A stretch of DNA of 64,000 bases from Helicobacter rodentium ATCC 700285 (lineage in GTDB: Bacteria; Campylobacterota; Campylobacteria; Campylobacterales; Helicobacteraceae), in the NCBI RefSeq assembly GCF_000687535.1, contig NZ_JHWC01000008.1, positions 47,317-111,316 of the forward strand. Direction: 5' to 3'. Below the pieces are notes generated by a model. The model did no database searches. It worked only from the letters and a program-made list of their open reading frames with translations, and had not been told where the DNA came from. Made by a program: the position numbers and the translations under genes. Positions 26,738 through 35,854 of this stretch are shown here, in pieces. Each line of letters starts with the position of its first letter. The first letter of the stretch is position 1.

Positions 26738-28049
26738 TCTCGCCTAAAAGTTGAGCACCTTTCACTTGATGGATTTTTACATCATAAAATTTTCCAATCA
26801 AATCACTCTTTGATTGAACGCGCACAAGCTTATTTGTATCACTTCGTCCCTCAAACAACGCATTAGTCTCATCAAAACTTTCAAATAAAATTTTATGAAT
26901 CTTTCCCAATTGTTTTGCGTTCTCTTCAACTAGAATTTCTTTATGGCGATTCTTTAAGTGCGCAAGACGACTTTTCGCAACTTCCTCTTCTACCAATTCT
27001 ATATTTTTATCCATTTCTAACCATTTTTGGGCTTGCGTATGCGGACGAGGAGAGTAAATAAAGCTATAAAGCGTATCAAAACGCACTTTTTCCAATACAT
27101 CTAAAGTATCCAAAAAATCCTCTTCGCTTTCTGTTGGAAATCCCACAATAATATCTGTTCCAATACTTAAATCCGGAATTAATGAACGCATTTTTTCTAC
27201 ACGATTTAAAAACCACTCTTTTGTATATCCTCGCTTCATTTTTTGCAAAATGACATTAGAACCGCTTTGTAAAGGCATATGAATTGCTTTGCAAATTTTG
27301 GGATTCCTAGCAAACTCCGCAATAAAATCATCGTCCATATGCAAAGGGTGTGGAGAGGTAAAGCGAATGCGCTCTAAACCATTAATTTGTGAAATTTCAT
27401 TCAGTAATTGTGTAAAATTGATTGCTCTATGTTCGCTTGAAAAACGTCTGCCATAGTTATTTACATTTTGCCCAAGAAGCAGAATCTCTTTTGTGCCATT
27501 TTCTACCATTTTTCTTGCTTCATCTAAAATCAATTGCGCAGGAATAGAAATTTCATTTCCTCTTGTATGAGGCACAATGCAGTAAGTGCATTGTTTATCA
27601 CAACCAATAGAAATATTAATCATACCCTTTAAAGTAGAATTAGAATTTTGACTAAACACATAAGCACTATCGTCATAATCAATATCCACCCAAGCAACAC
27701 GTTCTTTGTGAATGATTTGTGCAATTTTAGAAACATTGCGCGCCCCAAGCACAAAATCTACGGCTTTGGAACGTTTAAGGATTGTATCGCCCAAATGACT
27801 TGCGGTACAACCACAAACTCCAATTTTTGCATTGGATTTTTTCAGTTTTGCATATTGTCCAATCTCTGAAAATAATTTCTTTTCTGGTTTTTCACGCACA
27901 GAACAAGTGTTAATTAAAATCAAATCCGCTTCTCTTGGATTGTCTGTCAAGCAATAAGATTCTTTCTCTCTAAGCTCTGCAATAATATGTGCGCTATCGC
28001 GTTCATTCATTGCGCAACCAAGCGTCTCAATAAAGAGTTTTTTATTCAC
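26724..28049 (-). CDS. miaB: tRNA-2-methylthio-N6-dimethylallyladenosine synthase
   Basis: Radical-SAM methylthiotransferase that modifies A37 of tRNAs reading UNN codons. The N-terminal cluster domain carries cysteines in [21 protein letters not shown] and GVCGCTASH. The radical-SAM cluster is CDKQCTYC near residue 150, and the C-terminal TRAM domain follows from about residue 380. 441 residues. The start codon is GTG at 28049. In H. pylori miaB is likewise followed on the chromosome by the HP0268 gene, as here. Confidence 0.95.
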   Translation of the reverse strand: MNKKLFIETLGCAMNERDSAHIIAELREKESYCLTDNPREADLILINTCSVREKPEKKLFSEIGQYAKLKKSNAKIGVCGCTASHLGDTILKRSKAVDFVLGARNVSKIAQIIHKERVAWVDIDYDDSAYVFSQNSNSTLKGMINISIGCDKQCTYCIVPHTRGNEISIPAQLILDEARKMVENGTKEILLLGQNVNNYGRRFSSEHRAINFTQLLNEISQINGLERIRFTSPHPLHMDDDFIAEFARNPKICKAIHMPLQSGSNVILQKMKRGYTKEWFLNRVEKMRSLIPDLSIGTDIIVGFPTESEEDFLDTLDVLEKVRFDTLYSFIYSPRPHTQAQKWLEMDKNIELVEEEVAKSRLAHLKNRHKEILVEENAKQLGKIHKILFESFDETNALFEGRSDTNKLVRVQSKSDLIGKFYDVKIHQVKGAQLLGEIVKH

Positions 28050-28060
28050 GCAAAACCGCT

Positions 28061-28303
28061 TTATAGAATATGCATTTCATACATATAATCGTTTTCATCT
28101 AATCCATAACGAACTTCACGAAAATATGCACGCTTACCCTTTTTTTCAAAATATTCCAACAAAGACTGCATTTCTTTATGAGAATTTTCTTTATCACAAT
28201 AGAAAATGTCTGCATTCTTTTTTTCTAGCATTTCTTCTAATTTTTTAATTGTAACTTTGATTGGTTTTTCATTGATATGTTCTCGTGCTAATTTAATGTC
28301 CAT
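28061..28303 (-). CDS. HP0268-like small protein
   Basis: An 80-residue protein matching H. pylori HP0268 in length, order of features (an [15 protein letters not shown] segment, then [16 protein letters not shown], then the closing [12 protein letters not shown]) and in its place beside miaB. HP0268 is a small alpha/beta protein reported to have nuclease (nicking/ribonuclease) activity in vitro; whether this homologue does is untested. AAGGGTG precedes the ATG, and a TATAAT on the minus strand at 28341-28336 could be its -10, making it the first gene of this run. Confidence 0.82.
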   Translation of the reverse strand: MDIKLAREHINEKPIKVTIKKLEEMLEKKNADIFYCDKENSHKEMQSLLEYFEKKGKRAYFREVRYGLDENDYMYEMHIL

Positions 28304-28506
28304 TTTTCACCCTTAACTTTTTAGAAAAATATTTGATTATACATATTATTTACTTAAATATTAATTTTAAATTTCAAAATCAAAATAAAAATTATAAATT
28401 TCATAGTAAAGCCCTTATAAAGAAAATTTAAGCTAGAATCAAAAAATTATTTTTCAAGTTTTAAAAAAGACTCAAATGCACAAAGTTAAATTTTTAAGGA
28501 TAAGTT
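28304..28506. promoter_or_regulatory. Divergent promoter region between HP0268-like gene and nusA
   Basis: This very AT-rich spacer separates divergently transcribed genes. Minus-strand TATAAT (28341-28336) points to the HP0268-like/miaB run. Plus-strand TAGAAT (28434-28439) would give nusA a leader of about 60 bases. No -35 consensus is evident, which is normal for the main sigma factor of Campylobacterota. Confidence 0.45.
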
Positions 28507-29634
28507 TTGGAAAAAATACTAGATATCATTGAAGGAATCTCTTACGAAAAAGGGCTTCCGATTGAAAGCGTTTCAGAAGCAGTCAAAGAAGCAATCGTCA
28601 AGGTTGCTAAAGAAACTTTGGATTCCAATATTTCCTATGAAGCGGAAATTGACAAAAGAAACAAAACACTACATCTTTATCAAGTAATTAGCGTATGCGA
28701 AAATGATAGCCCCAATGTAGAAGATAAAAATAATTTTATCTCTTTAAATGAAGCCAAAAAACACGATAATGACATTAAAATAGGTGATGAATTGCGTTAC
28801 GAATTAAGCCTAGAAGATATGAGCAGAAGTGCAGTAAATGCTCTTTTTAGAGAGCTTGAATACAAAATCCAACGATTGATTGAAACACAACTCTTTGATA
28901 AATACAAATCGCAAGTTGGAAAAATCGTTAGCGGAAATGTCGTGCGCATTGACAACCTAAGCAATACTTATGTGGAAATTGATGAAATTCGCGCAATTCT
29001 ACCAAAAAAAAATCGTATCAAAGGAGAAGATTTTAAGGTCGGGCAAGTTCTTGGGGCGGTGCTTAAACATGTAAGCATTGATAGACAAAATGGAATTATG
29101 ATTGAATTAAGTCGCACTACTCCTAAAATGCTAGAAGAACTTTTAAGATTAGAAGTGCCAGAAATTAAAGATGGGGAAGTGGAAATCGTAAATTGCGCAA
29201 GGATTCCGGGAGAACGCGCCAAAGTCTCATTAAAAACCACTTCAGCAAAGATTGACCCTGTGGGTGCTACCGTTGGAATTAAAGGTGTGCGTATCAATGC
29301 TGTTTCAAAAGAGTTAAAAAATGAAAGTATAGACTGCATTGAATACTCGGCACAACCAGAAATTTATATTGCTCGTGCGCTCTCACCTGCACTCGTGATT
29401 AGTGTTACCTTAGAAAACAACAAGGCAATCGTTAGCATTACAAGCGAACAAAAACCAAAAGCGATTGGTAAAAACGGAATCAATATCCGCTTAGCTTCTA
29501 TGCTTACAGGTTTTGAAATTGAACTCAAAGAAATAGACAATCTTAACCACAACATACAAAATATCAATGAGAATACTGCACAAGAAGCTCCAAAAAACAA
29601 TCTTGATATTCTCTCCTCACTTTTTAAAGGGTAA
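28507..29634 (+). CDS. nusA: Transcription termination/antitermination protein NusA
   Basis: RNA polymerase-binding elongation factor. Domains in order are the N-terminal polymerase-binding domain (1-130), S1 (about 132-198, QVGKIVSGNVVRIDN...), and KH1 and KH2 (about 200-345, including ERAKVSLKTTSAKIDPVGATVGIKGVRI and SEQKPKAIGKNGINIRLASMLTG). 375 residues; the acidic repeats of E. coli NusA are absent. The start is TTG with AAGGA 6 bases upstream, and no ATG fits the conserved N-terminus. Confidence 0.95.
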   Translation: MEKILDIIEGISYEKGLPIESVSEAVKEAIVKVAKETLDSNISYEAEIDKRNKTLHLYQVISVCENDSPNVEDKNNFISLNEAKKHDNDIKIGDELRYELSLEDMSRSAVNALFRELEYKIQRLIETQLFDKYKSQVGKIVSGNVVRIDNLSNTYVEIDEIRAILPKKNRIKGEDFKVGQVLGAVLKHVSIDRQNGIMIELSRTTPKMLEELLRLEVPEIKDGEVEIVNCARIPGERAKVSLKTTSAKIDPVGATVGIKGVRINAVSKELKNESIDCIEYSAQPEIYIARALSPALVISVTLENNKAIVSITSEQKPKAIGKNGINIRLASMLTGFEIELKEIDNLNHNIQNINENTAQEAPKNNLDILSSLFKG

Positions 29635-29727
29635 TTTTGAAAATTCATAATCTTTTTTACCGCTTTTTAAATGTTTTTAGAATAGAATCCGCACTTTAAT
29701 GTTGATGAAAGATTTGGAGTTTCTTTT

Positions 29728-31185
29728 ATGATTAGTTGGATGCAAAAACACAAAAAATATCTCATTATAACCGTTTGGATTAGCACGATTGCCTTTGTAG
29801 GCGCAGGATTTGTTGGCTGGGGAAGCTACAATTTCTCAAGCACAAGCAATGCTGTTGCTGTTGTAGGCGATAGGCAAATTAGCATTGAAAAACTGCAACG
29901 CGAATATGCTAAACTTTATAATCTTTACAATCAACTTTTTAATGGCACATTAGATGATGAACAAGCAAAAAAAATCGGCATTGAGGAACAAGCACTCAAC
30001 AATCTTATTTCACGCGCCTTGAGGCTTAATTATGCTTATGATTTGGGTTTGCGCATCAGCAAAGAAGAGATAGTTGAAGCAATAACTGCAATGGACACTT
30101 TTCATCATAATGGCAAGTTTGACAATGAAATCTATAAACGTCTTCTAGCGGATAATCAGTTACGCCCTAAAGACTTTGAAGAGGAAATGGGTGAGGGTTT
30201 ATTGCTTGAAAAATTAAATGTTGTTTTAGGGATTCCACTTACTCCGCTTGAAACTCAAATGATGGGCGCAATGTATTTTACAGAGGACCACATAAAAATC
30301 CACATTCTCAAGCAATCTGACATTTCTTTTACTCCAACCCAAGAAGCAATCAAAAAATATTGGGAAGAAAACCAAGACATTTATCAAACAGAACGTGGCT
30401 ATGAGATTTCTAGCGTGTTAATTTCTCCAAACAGCATAAAAGAAAGCGAAGAGAATCTTAAAAAATATTATGAAGATTTTAAAAATCAATTCTTAGACGC
30501 CAATGGACAGCTTTTGCCTTTTGACAAAGCAAAAAACCAAGTCTTGGAAAAATATAAAGATTCTCAAGCGGAAAAAGAATCCTTAAAAGAATATATTGCT
30601 TTGCGCAAGGGAGAAAATCCCAATGCCAAAACTAGCATAATTTATGAGGGCGATGAAAAATATGATATAGAATTTTTAAATCTCCTTAGCCAAGCTAAAG
30701 AGCAAAGCACATTAAAACCCATAAAAACAAAAGAAGGTTACATTACTGCAAAAGTAATAAAAATTATCCCTAGCAAACCAAAGTCCTATGAAGCTGCTAA
30801 AGCAGACGCAACAGAGGATTTCATAAATTTTGAAAAAGCAAAATTGCTTGAAGAAAGTGCCAAAGCTCAATTAGAAAATTTCAAGGGTACAGATATAGGT
30901 TATATAAGTCGTGAAAGCAATGCAAACATAGCAGGTTTAGACGAACAGGAAAGTCAAGATTTTATTTCTCAACTTTTTACCAAAACACAGGCAAAAGATT
31001 ACATTTTCTTAAAAGATAAAATAATTTTGTATCAAATCCTTGACCAAAGATTGAAAAATTCTGATATAATGGCGAAAAATTTAGAGTTTTTAACACAAAG
31101 TGGTATGCAAGCCAAATCGCGTTTGATTGATATTGCGTTTATGGAACATTTATTAAAAATTTATAAAGTTGTTAAAAAAATCTAA
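29728..31185 (+). CDS. PpiD-like membrane-anchored periplasmic chaperone (SurA-N domain)
   Basis: A 485-residue protein with an N-terminal membrane anchor (KYLIITVWISTIAFVGAGFVGWG) and a SurA-N/PpiD region (VAVVGDRQISIEKLQREYAKLYN ... ALNNLISRALRLNYAYDLGL). A poorly conserved parvulin-like part follows (QTERGYEISSVLISPN). It likely helps fold newly exported proteins at the Sec translocon. It lies 2 bases before ftsA, an order also known in H. pylori, so it is probably co-transcribed with the division genes. Two TAGAAT hexamers near 29678-29688 may be its -10. Confidence 0.85.
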   Translation: MISWMQKHKKYLIITVWISTIAFVGAGFVGWGSYNFSSTSNAVAVVGDRQISIEKLQREYAKLYNLYNQLFNGTLDDEQAKKIGIEEQALNNLISRALRLNYAYDLGLRISKEEIVEAITAMDTFHHNGKFDNEIYKRLLADNQLRPKDFEEEMGEGLLLEKLNVVLGIPLTPLETQMMGAMYFTEDHIKIHILKQSDISFTPTQEAIKKYWEENQDIYQTERGYEISSVLISPNSIKESEENLKKYYEDFKNQFLDANGQLLPFDKAKNQVLEKYKDSQAEKESLKEYIALRKGENPNAKTSIIYEGDEKYDIEFLNLLSQAKEQSTLKPIKTKEGYITAKVIKIIPSKPKSYEAAKADATEDFINFEKAKLLEESAKAQLENFKGTDIGYISRESNANIAGLDEQESQDFISQLFTKTQAKDYIFLKDKIILYQILDQRLKNSDIMAKNLEFLTQSGMQAKSRLIDIAFMEHLLKIYKVVKKI

Positions 31186-31187
31186 AT

Positions 31188-32642
31188 ATGCAAGAATATA
31201 ATATCGTAGAAATGAATCACAGCAAAGGAAAGGATTTGGAGCAAACACTCTTAGGCATTGATATAGGTTCAACTAAAATCTGCGCAATTATCGCCACCTG
31301 TAAAGACGAAACTCCCCATATCATTGGAATAGGATTTCATAAATCACAAGGATTAAAAAAGGGTTCAATTACAAACATAGAACAAGCAAGTCGCGCCATT
31401 AAAGATGCCGTTAATGACGCAAGACGCGTTGCTGGAACGAATATCAATAAAGCGGTTATTTCAATCTCTGGTGCTTATACAAAAAGCACAGATAGTTCTG
31501 GGATCGTAAATATCCCAAATAATGAGATTGGCGTAAAAGAAATTAATCGCGTGATTCAAACTGCTCTTTATAACGCTTCCATTCCTAGCGAATACGAAGT
31601 AGTGCATATTTTGCCTTACAATTTCAAGCTAGATGACCAAGATTTTATTGATGACCCAATGGGAATGAGCGGGAATCGTTTAGAAGTCTCTGTGCGTATC
31701 ATTACTGCACAAAGATCAAGCCTAGGAAACCTCAAAAAAGCTATTAGAAGTGCTGGAATTGAAATTGAAAATATCGTGCTTTCCTCCTATGCTTCCTCCA
31801 TTGCTGTTTTAAGTGAAGATGAAAAAAGCTTGGGAGTTGCTTGTATAGATATGGGAGGAAGCACTTGTGAGTTAATGATTCACGTGGGAAATTCCTTGCG
31901 TTATAATGATTTCTTGGGTGTTGGTTCAAACCATATTACCAACGATTTAGCAATGGCATTGCATACCCCACAATCTATTGCTGAGCAAGTTAAGATTCAA
32001 TATGGAGGCTTTTCAAAAGCTTCTGAAGATATAGACAATTTAATAGAAATTCCAAGCATTGGTGGTAGCGATAGTGGAAAACACCAAGTTTCACTTGCTA
32101 CTGTACATAATGTTATCTATGCGCGCGTAGAAGAAACTCTAATGATTCTAGCCAAATCTTTAGAACATAGTAATCTAAAAGATCAGTTGGGTAGTGGTGT
32201 GGTGCTAACAGGCGGTATGGTGCAACTTGATGGAATCCGTGATTTAGCCACAGCACTTTTTAATGCTCCCGTTCGTCTTGCTAGACCAATGGAGATTGAT
32301 GGCTTATTTACCGACTTGAAAGGACCAGAGTGTTCTACCGCTATTGGACTTATCCTCTATGCGTCAGGCAAATATACAAATTACGAAATTGATTCAGAAA
32401 AGCGCATTCGTTATCGCAATGAAAAACTAGAAGAGGAAACAGCACAATTCCAAAAAAATATTCATCTTATGAATCCATTGCAAGACAAGCAATCAAGTAT
32501 TGCAAATCCCGTCAATAGTGTGCCAAAAACTGCAGCAGACATTAAACAGGATTTAAGCAATATCACAGAGATAAAAAAGATTCCAACCAAAAACAATAAT
32601 TTCTTTGGGCAAATATGGCAAAAACTCACACAAATGTTTTGA
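31188..32642 (+). CDS. ftsA: Cell division protein FtsA
   Basis: Actin-fold protein that tethers FtsZ to the membrane. Phosphate-1 motif LLGIDIGSTKICAII (about residues 21-35), the SHS2 insert (SISGAYTKSTDSSGIVNIPNNEIG), phosphate-2 VACIDMGGSTCELM, and adenosine motif VVLTGGMVQLDG. The C-terminal amphipathic helix is FFGQIWQKLTQMF. 484 residues with a long linker before that helix. The ATG at 31188 has no clear ribosome site; ATG 31212 is an alternative, and coupling to the upstream gene (2-base gap) is likely. Confidence 0.94.
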   Translation: MQEYNIVEMNHSKGKDLEQTLLGIDIGSTKICAIIATCKDETPHIIGIGFHKSQGLKKGSITNIEQASRAIKDAVNDARRVAGTNINKAVISISGAYTKSTDSSGIVNIPNNEIGVKEINRVIQTALYNASIPSEYEVVHILPYNFKLDDQDFIDDPMGMSGNRLEVSVRIITAQRSSLGNLKKAIRSAGIEIENIVLSSYASSIAVLSEDEKSLGVACIDMGGSTCELMIHVGNSLRYNDFLGVGSNHITNDLAMALHTPQSIAEQVKIQYGGFSKASEDIDNLIEIPSIGGSDSGKHQVSLATVHNVIYARVEETLMILAKSLEHSNLKDQLGSGVVLTGGMVQLDGIRDLATALFNAPVRLARPMEIDGLFTDLKGPECSTAIGLILYASGKYTNYEIDSEKRIRYRNEKLEEETAQFQKNIHLMNPLQDKQSSIANPVNSVPKTAADIKQDLSNITEIKKIPTKNNNFFGQIWQKLTQMF

Positions 32643-32665
32643 TTTAATTCAGGAGGAATACAATA

Positions 32666-33841
32666 ATGATAGAAATTCAAGAAGTTAGTCCAAAATTCGG
32701 TGCAAATATCAAAGTAATTGGTGTTGGTGGCGGTGGTAGCAATATGGTAGGACACCTCATTGACACAGGCACTTATGAGGGAATTGAATTAGCAGTTGCA
32801 AACACAGATGCACAGGCAATCAGTAGCTCAAGCGCACCAATTAGAATCCAATTAGGAGCAAAGCTTACCAAAGGATTGGGCGCGGGTATGAAACCGCAAG
32901 TTGGAAAAGACGCAGCATTGGAAAGCTATGAAGAATTAAAGCAATTTTTAGAAAATACCGATATTGTATTCATCTCTGCAGGACTTGGCGGTGGAACAGG
33001 GACAGGTGCAGCACCTGTCATTGCGAAAGCCGCAAAAGAAGTGGGTGCATTAACCGTGTCTATCGTAACAAAACCCTTCCGTTGGGAAGGAAGACAGAGG
33101 GCAAAACTTGCAGACGAAGGATATAGAGAATTAAAGGCAGAAAGCGATTCTATTGTTGTAATTCCCAATGAAAAACTCCTTTCTATTGTAGATAAAAATT
33201 TGGGAATGAAAGATAGTTTCAGAATCGTAGATGATGTCCTTGCGCGGGCTGTAAATGGAATGAGTGGCGTGATTTTATCCCATAGCGCAGGGGATATTAA
33301 TGTGGATTTCGCCGATGTTAAGACCGTAATGAATCACAAAGGAATGGCACTAATGGGTATTGGAGAATCTAGCGGTGCAGATGCAGCCAAAGAAGCAATT
33401 AAAATTGCCATTGAATCTCCTTTATTTGACAATATGTCTATCAATGGAGCAAAAGGTGTGTTGGTGCATTTTTACATCAATCCAGACTATCCATTGGCTG
33501 AAATTTCAAATGCAATGGACATTATTTATAGTAATACCGACCCAGAGGCGGAAGTTATCTTTGGAACAACAACAGACGCAAGTTTAGAACGAGACAAAGT
33601 AAGAATCACGATTGTCGCTACAGGTTTTGAGCGCGATATAGCACAATCTGCTCCTAATACTCAAGAAGCCAATAGCAATGAGGATGGTTCTACCTTAAAA
33701 CTTGTAAATCCAAAAGATATGAGTCAAAAAATCAATCAGCAAGATAGCATTACACTTGCTAGGAAAAAGGTTAGCGGTGGAGAATATGCTAATGATGATT
33801 TTTTAGATATTCCTGCATTTTTGCGCCGACAAATGGATTAA
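32666..33841 (+). CDS. ftsZ: Cell division protein FtsZ
   Basis: Tubulin-like GTPase that forms the division ring. The tubulin signature GGGTGTG is at residues 108-114, preceded by the N-terminal VIGVGGGGSNMVGHLI, with the T7 synergy loop NVDFADVKTVMNHKGMALMG. The conserved C-terminal peptide DDFLDIPAFLRRQMD binds FtsA. 391 residues; AGGAGG precedes the ATG. A hairpin follows the stop. Confidence 0.97.
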   Translation: MIEIQEVSPKFGANIKVIGVGGGGSNMVGHLIDTGTYEGIELAVANTDAQAISSSSAPIRIQLGAKLTKGLGAGMKPQVGKDAALESYEELKQFLENTDIVFISAGLGGGTGTGAAPVIAKAAKEVGALTVSIVTKPFRWEGRQRAKLADEGYRELKAESDSIVVIPNEKLLSIVDKNLGMKDSFRIVDDVLARAVNGMSGVILSHSAGDINVDFADVKTVMNHKGMALMGIGESSGADAAKEAIKIAIESPLFDNMSINGAKGVLVHFYINPDYPLAEISNAMDIIYSNTDPEAEVIFGTTTDASLERDKVRITIVATGFERDIAQSAPNTQEANSNEDGSTLKLVNPKDMSQKINQQDSITLARKKVSGGEYANDDFLDIPAFLRRQMD

Positions 33842-33848
33842 CCTCTAA

Positions 33849-33874
33849 AGCTTACTAGCAACGCTAGTAAAGCT
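33849..33874 (+). terminator. Hairpin downstream of ftsZ
   Basis: AGCTTACTAGC (33849-33859), loop AAC, then GCTAGTAAAGCT (33863-33874) form a strong stem directly after the ftsZ stop. The following bases (ACTTTCTACTT) are pyrimidine-rich but not a clean U-run, so it may be a weak terminator or an mRNA 3' end stabiliser. Confidence 0.55.
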
Positions 33875-33884
33875 ACTTTCTACT

Positions 33885-33890
33885 TATAAT
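33885..33890 (+). promoter_or_regulatory. -10 element for the TSUP gene
   Basis: A consensus TATAAT lies 30 bases before the ATG at 33920 and just after the ftsZ hairpin, so the exporter gene probably has its own promoter. No clear -35 box is seen. Confidence 0.5.
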
Positions 33891-33919
33891 ATAAACCAAT
33901 ATAGAAACAAAGGATTTGT

Positions 33920-34687
33920 ATGCAGGAACTCTTTTTTAATCTTGATTTCTTTATGCTTTTGTTTCTCTTTGGTATAGCTTTCATAGCGGGATTTGTGGAT
34001 TCTATTGCAGGAGGTGGTGGAATGATTACGATTCCAGCACTCCTATTAAGCGGAATTTCTCCGCTTGAAGCCTTAGCTACAAACAAATTTCAATCCACTT
34101 TTGGTAGTTTTTCTGCTACCTATCACTTTTACACAAAAGGTTATTTAAACCTAAAACAATCCTTGCCTTTTGCCTTGCTTGTTTTTGTCTTTTCAGCAGT
34201 TGGCACGATTAGTGTGCAGTTTATTCAAGCAGAATCTCTCTCCAAGATTCTGCCTTTTTTAATTTTGCTTTTTGGTGTTTATTTTTTATTGTCTCCAAAA
34301 ATCAGTGAAGAGCAAAGGGCAACAACTATTCATCAAGGATTCTTGATTCTAGCTCTTGCTTGTATTGGCTTTTATGATGGATTCTTTGGACCCGGCACGG
34401 GTTCATTTTTAATGTTAGCCTTGATTCTTTTGGGTGGGTTTGGACTTACGCAGAGTTTAGCCCAAGCTAAATTTTATAATTTTTCTACCAATGTTGCCTC
34501 ACTCATCTTTTTTGCACTTGGCGGAAAGATACTTTTTGGCGTAGGACTTGTTATGGCATTGGGACAATTCATTGGCGCAAATCTAGGCTCAAGAACTGCG
34601 ATTCGTTATGGAATCCGCATTATTAAACCTCTCATTGTCCTAGTATCTTTTGCAATGGCAACAAAATTACTCTATGAACAATTTTAG
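33920..34687 (+). CDS. TSUP-family (TauE/SafE) membrane exporter
   Basis: A 255-residue inner-membrane protein with about eight helices. It has the family pattern in duplicate: GFVDSIAGGGGMITIPALLLSGISPLEALATNKFQS in the first half and GFYDGFFGPGTGSFLMLALILLGGFGLTQSLAQAKFYNF in the second. TSUP proteins move sulfite, sulfonates or other sulfur-containing anions; the substrate here is unknown. AAAGGA precedes the ATG. It is not linked to sulfur genes. Confidence 0.88.
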   Translation: MQELFFNLDFFMLLFLFGIAFIAGFVDSIAGGGGMITIPALLLSGISPLEALATNKFQSTFGSFSATYHFYTKGYLNLKQSLPFALLVFVFSAVGTISVQFIQAESLSKILPFLILLFGVYFLLSPKISEEQRATTIHQGFLILALACIGFYDGFFGPGTGSFLMLALILLGGFGLTQSLAQAKFYNFSTNVASLIFFALGGKILFGVGLVMALGQFIGANLGSRTAIRYGIRIIKPLIVLVSFAMATKLLYEQF

Positions 34688-34717
34688 CCCCCTAAAGTCA
34701 AGATTCCACACAAAACA

Positions 34718-35278
34718 ATGTCTTGTCTCAACAAATCCTTATCCATACATCATCCCTTAGAACCCATCAAAGATTCTAAATCCAAAATTTTAATTTTAGG
34801 TTCTTTTCCATCGGTTATCTCAAGAAAACAAGGTTTCTATTATTCCCACCCACGCAATCGCTTTTGGGAAGTGCTTGGGAGATTGTTTAAAGATAGAGAC
34901 TTAAAAACAAAGAATTGCAAGGACAAAATCGCTTTTTTATTGACACAAGGAATTGCACTTTATGATATTTGTGTGGAGTGTCAAATCACAAATTCAAGTG
35001 ATAGCAATCTAAAACCTATTAAAATAGCACCCATAGAACACTTGATACAAAATACACAAATACGACATATTTTCCTCAATGGCAAAAAAGCAGAACAAAT
35101 TTATCAAAAAAACTTTCAAAAGTTTCCTTTGCCCTACACTTGCCTACTCTCTACAAGCCCTGCTAACGCGCAATACAATTTGGATAAACTTTGTCAAGAA
35201 TGGCATAAAATTCTCACTCCTTTACAAAGCAACACCGAATCTCCAAGCTTTAATGCCATTTTAAAGAAAAAAGGATAA
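34718..35278 (+). CDS. DNA-deoxyinosine glycosylase (UDG superfamily, HDG type)
   Basis: Removes hypoxanthine from DNA after adenine deamination. Motif A is LILGSFPSVISRKQGFYYSHPRNRFWEVL (residues about 25-53), the middle strand is ALYDICVECQITNSSDSNLK, and motif B is LLSTSPANAQYN. The S-x-S-P-A-N ending and the HPRN signature are typical of family 6 glycosylases. 186 residues. No strong ribosome site; it follows the TSUP gene by 30 bases and may be co-transcribed. tRNA-Met begins 24 bases after its stop. Confidence 0.85.
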   Translation: MSCLNKSLSIHHPLEPIKDSKSKILILGSFPSVISRKQGFYYSHPRNRFWEVLGRLFKDRDLKTKNCKDKIAFLLTQGIALYDICVECQITNSSDSNLKPIKIAPIEHLIQNTQIRHIFLNGKKAEQIYQKNFQKFPLPYTCLLSTSPANAQYNLDKLCQEWHKILTPLQSNTESPSFNAILKKKG

Positions 35279-35301
35279 AATTCTACTTCCGCTTTTGGTA
35301 T

Positions 35302-35379
35302 GCCAAGGTAGCTCAGCTGGTTTAGAGCGCTGGTCTCATAAGCCGGAGGTCGGGGGTTCAAGTCCCCCCTTTGGTACCA
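35302..35379 (+). tRNA. tRNA-Met (anticodon CAT)
   Basis: A 78-base cloverleaf. The acceptor stem is GCCAAGG with CTTTGGT, the D arm is TAGCTCAGCTGG, the anticodon stem CTGGT/GCCGG surrounds CTCATAA, the T loop is TTCAAGT, and CCA is encoded. The anticodon stem lacks the three G-C pairs of an initiator, so it is elongator Met, or possibly the Ile2 species whose C34 is modified to lysidine by TilS. The two cannot be separated here. Confidence 0.88.
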
Positions 35380-35382
35380 AGT

Positions 35383-35459
35383 GCGCTCATAGCTCAGCTG
35401 GATAGAGCAACGGCCTTCTAAGCCGTAGGTCAGAGGTTCGAATCCTCTTGGGCGTACCA
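35383..35459 (+). tRNA. tRNA-Arg (anticodon TCT)
   Basis: A 77-base cloverleaf: acceptor GCGCTCA with TGGGCGT, anticodon stem ACGGC/GCCGT around CTTCTAA (anticodon TCT), T loop TTCGAAT, and encoded CCA. It reads AGA/AGG, the main arginine codons in this AT-rich genome. It follows tRNA-Met by 3 bases. Confidence 0.94.
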
Positions 35460-35597
35460 CTTATGACTTCTTAACTCCACTAAAGTTTCTTTTATTTATC
35501 TGTTGAGCTTTTATTTTTTCTTTTTTTAGAGTGCTATGTTTCTATTAATAACAAAACAGAAAAACCAAAATTGTAAGAGTAAAAATCCACCATCTTG

Positions 35598-35635
35598 TCA
35601 TTGCAAGAGATTCTTAGAATCTCTTGGCGCACAAT
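35598..35635 (+). repeat. Dispersed palindromic repeat, copy 3
   Basis: TCATTGC, then a perfect 10-base stem (CAAGAGATTC 35604-35613, loop TTA, GAATCTCTTG 35617-35626), then GGCGCACAAT. It lies in the 395-base gap between the tRNA pair and the end of modC, where transcription converges. A degenerate inverted partner, ending ACAAAGCAATCC, lies at about 35699-35738. No gene is seen in the gap 35460-35854. Confidence 0.6.
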
Positions 35636-35854
35636 CTATAAGGATTTTACCCATACTTGCAAATCTATAATCTTACACTGCTTTAGCTTTTCTATTTTGT
35701 TATTACAAGGAGCGAGTAAAACGAGAGACAAAGCAATCCATTAGTCGTTGCATATCCAAGATTTCAATGGAATCCCTAAAGTAATCCCGCATTATAAATT
35801 ACCACAAATTACCTTGCAATCCTTGCAAGGATACGGTGGTTGGTTTGCTGTGTG

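Noticed and set aside
35194..35460. Minus-strand frame of 88 codons
   Set aside because: Antisense to the two tRNA genes and the end of the glycosylase gene; its RGFEPLTYGLE-type text is a typical tRNA shadow.
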